In this document: in pieces, positions 57,397-64,000 of the stretch
Layout of the letters: every line of letters begins with the position of its first letter
Numbering within the stretch: the first letter of the stretch is position 1
NCBI RefSeq assembly: GCF_033118175.1
Contig: NC_083703.1
Location: 82,303,001 to 82,367,000 of the forward strand
DNA from: Dama dama
Taxonomy: Eukaryota; Chordata; Mammalia; Artiodactyla; Cervidae
Length of the DNA stretch: 64,000 bases
Reading direction: 5' to 3'
Notes under the pieces: model-generated
Seen by the model: only the letters and a program-made list of their open reading frames with translations
Databases searched by the model: none
What the model was told of the DNA's origin: nothing
Program-made: the position numbers and the translations under genes

Positions 57397-57605
57397 CACA
57401 TGCTAAGTTGCTTCAGTCCTGTCCAACTCTTTGAGATCCTGTGGACTGTAGCCCACCAGGCTCCTCTGGCCATGGGATTCTCCAGGCAAGAATAGTGAAG
57501 TGGGTTGCCTTTCCTTCTCCCTTCCTGATCCAGGGATCAAACCAATGTTTTGTATGCCTCCTGCATTGGCAGGTGGGTTCCATACCACTAATACCAACTG
57601 GAAAG

Positions 57606-57606
<1 letters not shown>
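57397..57606 (-). mobile_element. Bov-tA SINE
   Basis: 'catgctaagttgcttcagtc' to the diverged reversed head 'ctaataccaactggaaagcc'. Confidence 0.9.
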
Positions 57607-57648
<42 letters not shown>

Positions 57649-57722
57649 ATACACACACACGCACACACACACACACACACGCATATATGTATGTAAAGAT
57701 ATATATATATATATATATATAA
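57607..57722. repeat. Compound TA / CA / TA microsatellite
   Basis: About 32 bp of TA, a GT/TA transition, about 30 bp of CA with two CG interruptions, 'tatatgtatgtaaagata', then about 22 bp of TA. It starts exactly at the head end of the Bov-tA. Confidence 0.95.
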
Positions 57723-57727
57723 AATAT

Positions 57728-57895
57728 CATTTAATCTTTACAAAGACTCTATAAAGCAGATTTTATTGTTATGCTATTTTGTCTGTAAGGAAACTGAAGC
57801 TCAGGAAACATTTATCAAGTTGACTAAGGTCCAAATCAAGGACTTTGAGCATGGATCCTACATTCTTGATTATTCTAAAAGCCATGATAACATAA
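57728..57895 (-). mobile_element. MIR SINE
   Basis: 'taatctttacaaagactcta', 'gtaaggaaactgaagctcag' and 'ctaaggtccaaatcaaggac' match the reversed MIR consensus order. Confidence 0.65.
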
Positions 57896-58034
57896 GAAAG
57901 CTAGTGAGGAAACATTTACTTGAAGTCAGAAGGTAAGCTACTTATAGAGGGACCCCTCTATGATTTGGGACAGATATGTAGTGAATGACATTTTCTCTGT
58001 CCTGAGGTGGAAGGTTAGCTGTGGGCACTGGAGA

Positions 58035-58200
58035 AAGATGTGTTATGTAGAATAGATTATTTAATCTCTTTGAATCTCAACTTTCTTGTTTGTAAAGTGG
58101 GGTTTAGAATAGTTAACCATAGCAATTCCTGATGGAGATTAAATGAGATGGTGCAGAGTATACAGGGCAAAGAGTAGGTGTTCTATAAATATCAATTATC
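58035..58200 (+). mobile_element. MIR SINE
   Basis: 'tatttaatctctttgaatct', 'ttgtttgtaaagtggggttt' and 'gagattaaatgagatggtgc' match the MIR core and 3' part. Confidence 0.7.
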
Positions 58201-59449
58201 TGATTAAGTTTTTTATTTCCTTCCCATCTCTCGTGGAAATCTTGAAGATGAGAGGCATCTATTTGGAAATCATTTTATAATCCAGGGATGAAAGCTGATG
58301 CAGGCACATAATGTTATAATTCCTCTGGAATCAAGAAAGATTTTTAAAATATTCTTTGATTTATTGTGGAGAAAAATGTCATGTGCACTAAAGGTAAATT
58401 AAGCAAGGCAATTGTTGCGTGGTTATGGCAGTCCCTTGTATCCTACCCAAGTTCATGGTGTAAGACAAGGATGCAGGATTCAGAAGCCAAGCTGTTGCCT
58501 TCTTTTCTAGCCACTTTGCTCCATATCCCTCTGAAAAGATACTAATTTGCTATTTGGTTTCTCTAAACTACATATCACCTTATTTTCCCTTTTTCTTCTA
58601 AATAATTTTACTAGACAAAGCTACAAAGAAAGTCTGTGTATCACTGCCAAATCTCCTTTTGGACAATATCACCTGCTATGTTTCTGTCTAACTGAATCTG
58701 CAACATGGACAGGAGAAAAATATCTAAAGTTAAAGTCTTCATTGTTCATTCAGGGACTGTGTCAGCTAGAGAAAGCCTTGGGAGGTGGTATCCCCAGGTG
58801 GACTGGATACAGTGAGAAGAGGCTGGGTACTGCCGTGTTCTCTGGCCCTTCTGCAGTCACTTAAAAGGGCGATTTTGTTTGGTCTCGGTCCTGGCTCTCA
58901 TCCCATTCTTGCGGGTCACGGCCATGGCCGACCCCGAACACCTTTATACTGTGTGTGTGGACAGTGTGTTGTGATTTCTTGACCTTGCTTAAGAGATGAG
59001 AACTGGAGGCTCTTTCTTCTAAGCGTGGGGAAGCCAGCTATGCTGGTGAGTACTGCATGGAATGAAAGGATGCTAGAAGTTGTTTTTAGGATTTCCTCAA
59101 AATCAGGAGAATGAAGCTAGAGTTGAGAGCCTTGACAGTATTTTTATATGTGATTTGAATTTTCTTTGTGAACTATTGAATTTCTCTGTGAACTATCCAA
59201 AAAGTGCTGGTATCACAATGCCCACTTGTAGAGCCTTGTGAAGAGTAAGGAGGGATCCTTTCCCCTCGTCCTTAGCTCAGATTCCAGGGCTTACTAGGAA
59301 TGCATGTGAAGGGTGTGAACTGAGGCATGTGCTAATTGCTCCAGTTGTCACCTATCCATCTGTTAGATGGTGCTAAAACGGCATCTTGCAGGAAGACTGG
59401 CATGTACTTCCAGAATTAAATGTCCACAATTTTTATTTCAGGTATTTGA
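58201..59449. other. Unassigned intergenic sequence
   Basis: No gene or repeat recognised. Confidence 0.5.
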
Positions 59450-60140
59450 TGTTGTTGTTCGTTTCCTAAGTCTTGATGGAATCTGCGGCCCCTTGGACTG
59501 CAGCACGCCCGGCTCCTCTGCCCTTCACTATCTCACAAAATTCTCTCAGTGTCATGCCCATCAAGTCGGTGATGCCATCCAACCATCTCATCCTCTGTCA
59601 CTCCTTCTCCTCCTGCCCTCAATCTTTCTCAGCATCACAGCTTTTCCAGTGAGTTGGCCCTTTGCACCAGGTAGTCAAAATATTGGAGCTTCATCATCAG
59701 CATCAGTCCTTCCAATGAATATTCAGGGTTGATTTCCATTAGGACTTAGTGCTTTGATCTCTGTGCTGTCCAAGGGACTCTCAAGAGTCTTCTCCAACAC
59801 CACAGTTCAAAAGCATCAATTCTTTGGTGCTCAGCCTTCTTTATGGTCCAACTCTCACATCCATGCATGACTACTGGAAAATTATAACTTTGACTATATG
59901 GACTTTTGTCGGTAAAGTGATGTCTCTGTTTTTAATATGCTGTCTAGGTTGGTCATAGCTTTCCTTCCAAGGAGCAGGCATCTTTTAATTTCACGGCTGC
60001 AATCACCATCTGCAGTGAATTTTGAGCCCAAGGAAATAAAGTTTGTCACTGCCTCCACTGTTTCCCCTTCTATTTGCCATGAAGTGATAGGACCGGATGC
60101 CATGATCTTAGATATACTAAGTTTCTGAAAGTTAAGATGT
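59450..60140 (-). mobile_element. BovB 3' end and thumb region
   Basis: 'ggactgcagcacgcccggct' through 'ggtcatagctttccttccaa' to 'tgatcttagatatactaagt'. The minus-strand relic at 59894-60214 keeps the pre-thumb region (MASGPITSW, TADGDCSREIKRCLLL). Truncated before the YADD motif. Confidence 0.92.
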
Positions 60141-60359
60141 TGATGTTCATCTGCCTGACAAAATTCCATCGGGGTCCCCATGATAAGACAAAGGAGAGGA
60201 TCTAAAAAGTGCATTTTCTGAAAATATTTTGAGAGTCATCTTTTGGTATCCAGGTATATGCATTATCCTCTAAGAACAATTTTTGACTTGAGGGATAAAG
60301 ACAAAATTTATTATAAATGTAGAGGTCAGGAAAGTGAAGATTTGGGCTCTAGAATTGTT

Positions 60360-60650
60360 TTCTTACTGTTGGGTTTTCAAAGTTTGTTACGTACCCTGCA
60401 TAAAAGTTCTGTAGGAGATCTGTTTGGCAGATATTTTCTCATAGTCAGTGGCTTGTCTTTTCATTCTCTTAACTCTGCCTTCTGAAGAGCAAAAGAACAA
60501 GACTTCTCAATTTTGGTGAAGTCCAGTTAATGAATTTTTAAAACATTTTATGGACCATGATTTTGGCATCATATTTAAGAAAATTTTTCCGAACTCAGGG
60601 TCACATAGATTCTTCTGTGTGTGTGTGTGTATGTGTTTCTAAAAGTGTGT
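60360..60650 (-). mobile_element. Old L1 fragment
   Basis: 'ggtgaagtccagttaatgaa', 'tttggcatcatatttaagaa' and 'ctcagggtcacatagattct' fit antisense old-L1 3' sequence. A short GT run lies at 60618-60634. Confidence 0.55.
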
Positions 60651-62084
60651 AAGGGTTGCTGTTGCCTGACCATGCCTTGAAAATCTGAAGCTCACCATAA
60701 ATGTTTGCTTTTGTGTGGTTGTTTGTACATGAAATGCTCCTAGAAAATTGAGGCTTGAAATTGCAACATTTAACGGAGTGTTCTCCTGGCCTGTATTGCT
60801 ACAAAATAAGCCATCCCGAGTCTCTGTGCTTTAAAACATTTATTATTGTCCCTCACGTTTCTGCAGATCGGCTGAGCGCAATGGGCCAGTTCCCACACAG
60901 ATTCCAGCCTGGAGTTGCCGTCAGATGGTGGTTAGAACAGGAGGCATCTCACAGACCCATCTGTCAGCTGGGACGAACATCCCACACGGCTCACAGGTTT
61001 CCCAACCCCAAGCCTTTGTGATATCACTTGGCAAAAAAGAAAGCATTTTTCAAGTAGCTACTGCAACATATCTTGAAGGAACCACCAAGTCAAAAGATTT
61101 ATATATTCTATAGATTACTTACTATTTAGACTACCTACTGCTTCTCAGATATTTCAGAAGTATGGATGGTGAGAACATATGAAGCCCCTCAGAGGAAATA
61201 AACATATAAAACCAACACACCTGAACTGATATATATTGAAAGACCCTCAACATTATCCTCACCAAATAGGAATACTTTAATGTGTGTTTAAGAAATTATG
61301 GAATATTAGATTTCTGTAGCAAGACTGCATTTCAAAAATTTCTTTTATAGAAAAGATTTGCTATAAATATGCAACACAATGTAATTTTTAAAATCTTGAG
61401 CAAAATCAGGTCTCCATAAGTTATCCTACCTACCTCCATGAGCTTGTTATTATTTGGTCATTATGAAATGCAGTGGAAATTGAAAAGTGTTGCTTAGTTA
61501 GAATGAATTTATCAGTATCCTTTCTTACTGTTTCTTTTGAACAGGGGAGAAATGTAATCATGTGCAATTTATGACAGTGACCCAAGGGAAGAGGTGAGAT
61601 GATGTGTGAATGTGAGCTTGCGAGGGAGCCATGGGCCAGCACGGTGACCGATGGGCTACCCTCTCCAGGTACACACAGCTCAGCGTGGAGGGAGGTGGGA
61701 CAGGGCAGCAGGTGAAAGGTCCCATTGAAGCAGAAGCCCAGTTCCTCTGCTCATCAGATTTGTGACCTAAGGATTTTAAGCTATTTGAAAGCATATTAAA
61801 ATATATGTATGATACTTGCCTTGGAGACTGGAGGGGTTAAAACATGATTAAGCTTTGCAAGTACTTAGCAGAATCTGGCACATACTAAGCAGGGTAAACA
61901 CGGGCTTCTGATTTTAATAAGTTAAGAACATTGTGACCTTTACTCTTTCCATCAGATCCTGTGCCCAAACTTCTCTTGTCACTCCTTTCTCTGAAGGGAA
62001 GGCACCAGTGCTCACAAATACAATTTCAGCTCATTTGGAAGGAGGACATTTCCTCTGACCCTCCTGCTCTTGGACATCATGATT
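60651..62084. other. Mostly unassigned; possible ancient repeats at 60780-61020 and 61800-61895
   Basis: 'gctttaaaacatttattatt' and 'gatggtggttagaacaggag' resemble an old mammalian repeat I cannot name. 'cttagcagaatctggcacat' near 61866 may be a MIR 3' piece. No gene seen. Confidence 0.35.
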
Positions 62085-62475
62085 CTGGTCAGAGCTTCGA
62101 TGTCGAGTAACATCTCTAGGGCTTTGTGATCTTGGGCAAATTATTTAACCCATCTCTGCCTCAGTTTTTTTATCCGTGAAACAGAGATAACATTGTGCTC
62201 AGTTGTGTTCAGCTCTTCACAATCCCGTGGACTTTAGCCCGTCAGGCCTCTCTGTCCATGGAATTTTCCAGGCAAGAATCCTGGAACAGGTTGCCATTTC
62301 CTGCTCCAGGGAATCTTCCTGACCCAGAGAGCGAACCCATGCTTCCTGCGTCTCCTACATTGGCAGGTGGATTCTTTACCACTAATGAGCACCTGGGAAC
62401 CGACCATAAAATGCAAATATGGGAATCATAATATATGCTAAGTGTCTAAAACAATGACTGGCATACAGAAAACAT
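62085..62475 (+). mobile_element. MIR SINE split by a Bov-tA
   Basis: Left part 'gatcttgggcaaattattta' and 'gcctcagtttttttatccgt'; right part, after the Bov-tA, 'atgctaagtgtctaaaacaa' and 'tgactggcatacagaaaaca'. The two halves join in the right MIR order. Confidence 0.75.
62196..62400 (-). mobile_element. Bov-tA SINE inserted in MIR
   Basis: 'gtgctcagttgtgttcagct' to 'taatgagcacctgggaaccg'. Confidence 0.9.
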
Positions 62476-62574
62476 ACTTTTTCATTATTACGCTTCTTTT
62501 AAAGATGTTTTGCTGTGGACCATTTTTAAAGTCTTTTTGACTTTGTCACCATGTTGCTTCTATTTTACACGTTG

Positions 62575-62683
62575 ATTTTTTGGCTGAGGCTTGTGGGGTC
62601 TTAGCTCCCCAACCAGAGACCAAACCCACACCCCTTGCACTGGAAGGCGGAGTCTTAACCGACAGACTGCCAGGGAAATCTCT
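62575..62683 (-). mobile_element. CHR-type SINE (short form)
   Basis: 'ttttttggctgaggcttgtg' to the reversed head 'cagactgccagggaaatct'. Confidence 0.75.
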
Positions 62684-62805
62684 ATTATGTTTCAACAGCT
62701 ATTATCAGAATAAAAACTATCATGAGGTGTGTAATTAATACCCTGACATTGTGGTTACCAGCCATTGGTCTTTTCCCTGACCATTCTTTCAGACAGTATT
62801 TGTGT

Positions 62806-63015
62806 GTGTGCTCAGTCATGTCTGAATCTTTGTGACCCCATGGACTGTAGCCCACCAGGCTTCTCTGTCCCTGGAGATTTCCAGGCAAGAGTACTGGAGG
62901 GAGTTGTCATTCCAGACTCCAGAGGATCTTCCCAGCCCAGGGATTGAACCTGTGTCTCTTATGTCTCCTGTACTAGCAGGCGGGTCCTTAAACACTGTGC
63001 CACCTGGGAAGCCTC
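62806..63015 (-). mobile_element. Bov-tA SINE
   Basis: 'gtgctcagtcatgtctgaat' to 'gtgccacctgggaagcct'. Confidence 0.92.
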
Positions 63016-64000
63016 AGACAATATACCTGAGGTTAATAAGATGAAAAAAATACTAATATGGTAAGAAGGGGCATTTGGTGAATCTTAGGAAAGATATTGC
63101 TTTAGTTGTATAGTTGTGTTTTTTTTAAAGGTACATAGGTTGTTGGGTGAAATATTGAGATGTTGGCCAACAGAACTCAAGCAATAAGCCTTACTAAAAT
63201 ATTATGGAGAGCATCTCCAAAATGGAGAGAAGAGAGAGTTGAGAAGGGCCAAGAGGGAGGGGAAGAGTGAAGTATCACCTGTTATAAGGGGTGTGAAACT
63301 GCAGAGGGGAGGCTGGGGTCGAGTGGTTCTGAGAAGACCGTGTTCACATGTTGTGTGTTTGCTTTACTAAAGAATCTTCTTCTTTCCAACAACCCCATCC
63401 CTGTTATGTGACAGTTTATTTCACTCACAAATATGTTGGACACATACCAGCGTTTGTGTGCACACATTAAGAAGGTGGATATCCTGCCTGGGTGAGGGGT
63501 TGTGGGCAGCAAATGACACGTGCATAGAGGAAGGAATTCAAAACCAGGAAATCACCTGCCTCATTTCTTACTCAGTGCGAAGCTGTAGAGAAAACACCAA
63601 CTGTCTCAAATGTCCGTGAGTTACGGATGGAGGACTCATGACCATCTTACTAAGGTCATACCATCACGTCTCTGTGCCCAGCCTAGGACCTTGCATGTGA
63701 AGAACAAATGAATGAATGAATGAGGTCGCAGCTGACATCTGGGTTACATAGTCTCAGGCGTGGTATATATAAGTTGTATTTACAGCAAAGTATTCATAAT
63801 GCTCTAGCTGCTCTCTGAAGCTGAGTGAGAATCTGTGTGTTGAACCAGACTATTTAAAATGTATTCATTTTATCCAAACATTATTTATTCAATGTAGTTC
63901 TTCTTTAATACTTACAATGTGCTGTTCCTGGTAGACAATGATGCCCTTGTGAAACTTTCGTGTTAGGCAGAGAAAACAGAATACACACATGTAACAAGCA
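63016..64000. other. Unassigned; L2-like tail with TGAA repeats near 63640-63722
   Basis: 'gcccagcctaggaccttgca' followed by 'aatgaatgaatgaatgagg' fits an L2 3' end with its short tail repeats. 'tacaatgtgctgttcctggt' at 63915 starts another copy of the unnamed ancient repeat. No gene seen. Confidence 0.4.

Noticed and set aside
57413..57730. Tyr/Ile-rich frames on both strands
   Set aside because: Translation of the compound TA/CA microsatellite next to a Bov-tA.

Overview
The window is ruminant (pecoran artiodactyl) nuclear DNA. The diagnostic signs are abundant BovB (RTE-type LINE) fragments, many Bov-tA SINEs (a tRNA-Glu-like head joined to a BovB-related tail), L1 3' ends of the ruminant type, and older CHR-type tRNA-Glu SINEs, MIR and L2. 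Cattle, sheep, goat and deer cannot be told apart from this alone. I could not support any protein-coding host gene, tRNA, rRNA or bacterial-type feature. The long open frames near the left end lie in a tandem repeat, and most other open frames are shadows or relics of transposons.

Layout. Positions 1-3750 hold an L1 tail, a MaLR-type LTR, and then a striking 21-bp minisatellite (949-3235, about 109 units). It sits inside an antisense L1 3'UTR and its unit looks like an amplified piece of that UTR. Positions 3850-20700 are intergenic DNA with Bov-tA, CHR, BovB, L2, MIR and an old L1. At 20740-21030 there is a compact CpG-rich block with GC boxes, an ETS-type site and a splice-donor-like sequence, the only promoter-like stretch found. 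Positions 21060-42600 are more intergenic DNA with nested insertions, for example a BovB inside an L1 3'UTR at 21168-21561. Positions 42600-49600 are a dense LINE block: an older L1 3'UTR, a 3.7-kb antisense L1 with a decayed ORF2, an old antisense L1, and the longest BovB reverse-transcriptase relic (48091-49368). Positions 51975-55800 form a layered structure in which one L1 3' end is split by a BovB with an inverted 5' part (twin-priming signature) and by a second, internally deleted BovB. The rest is intergenic DNA with SINEs, MIRs and a compound AT/CA microsatellite.

Nothing here works together as an operon or pathway. The window is a record of successive retrotransposition: MIR/L2, then old L1 and CHR, then ruminant L1, BovB and Bov-tA, with local tandem amplification on top. 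The most notable items are the L1-derived minisatellite, the isolated CpG island, and two BovB copies sharing the same stop codon in the reverse-transcriptase active-site motif. Family names were assigned by reading and memory of consensus sequences, not by a database search; boundaries are good to about 5-20 bases unless a target-site duplication fixes them.
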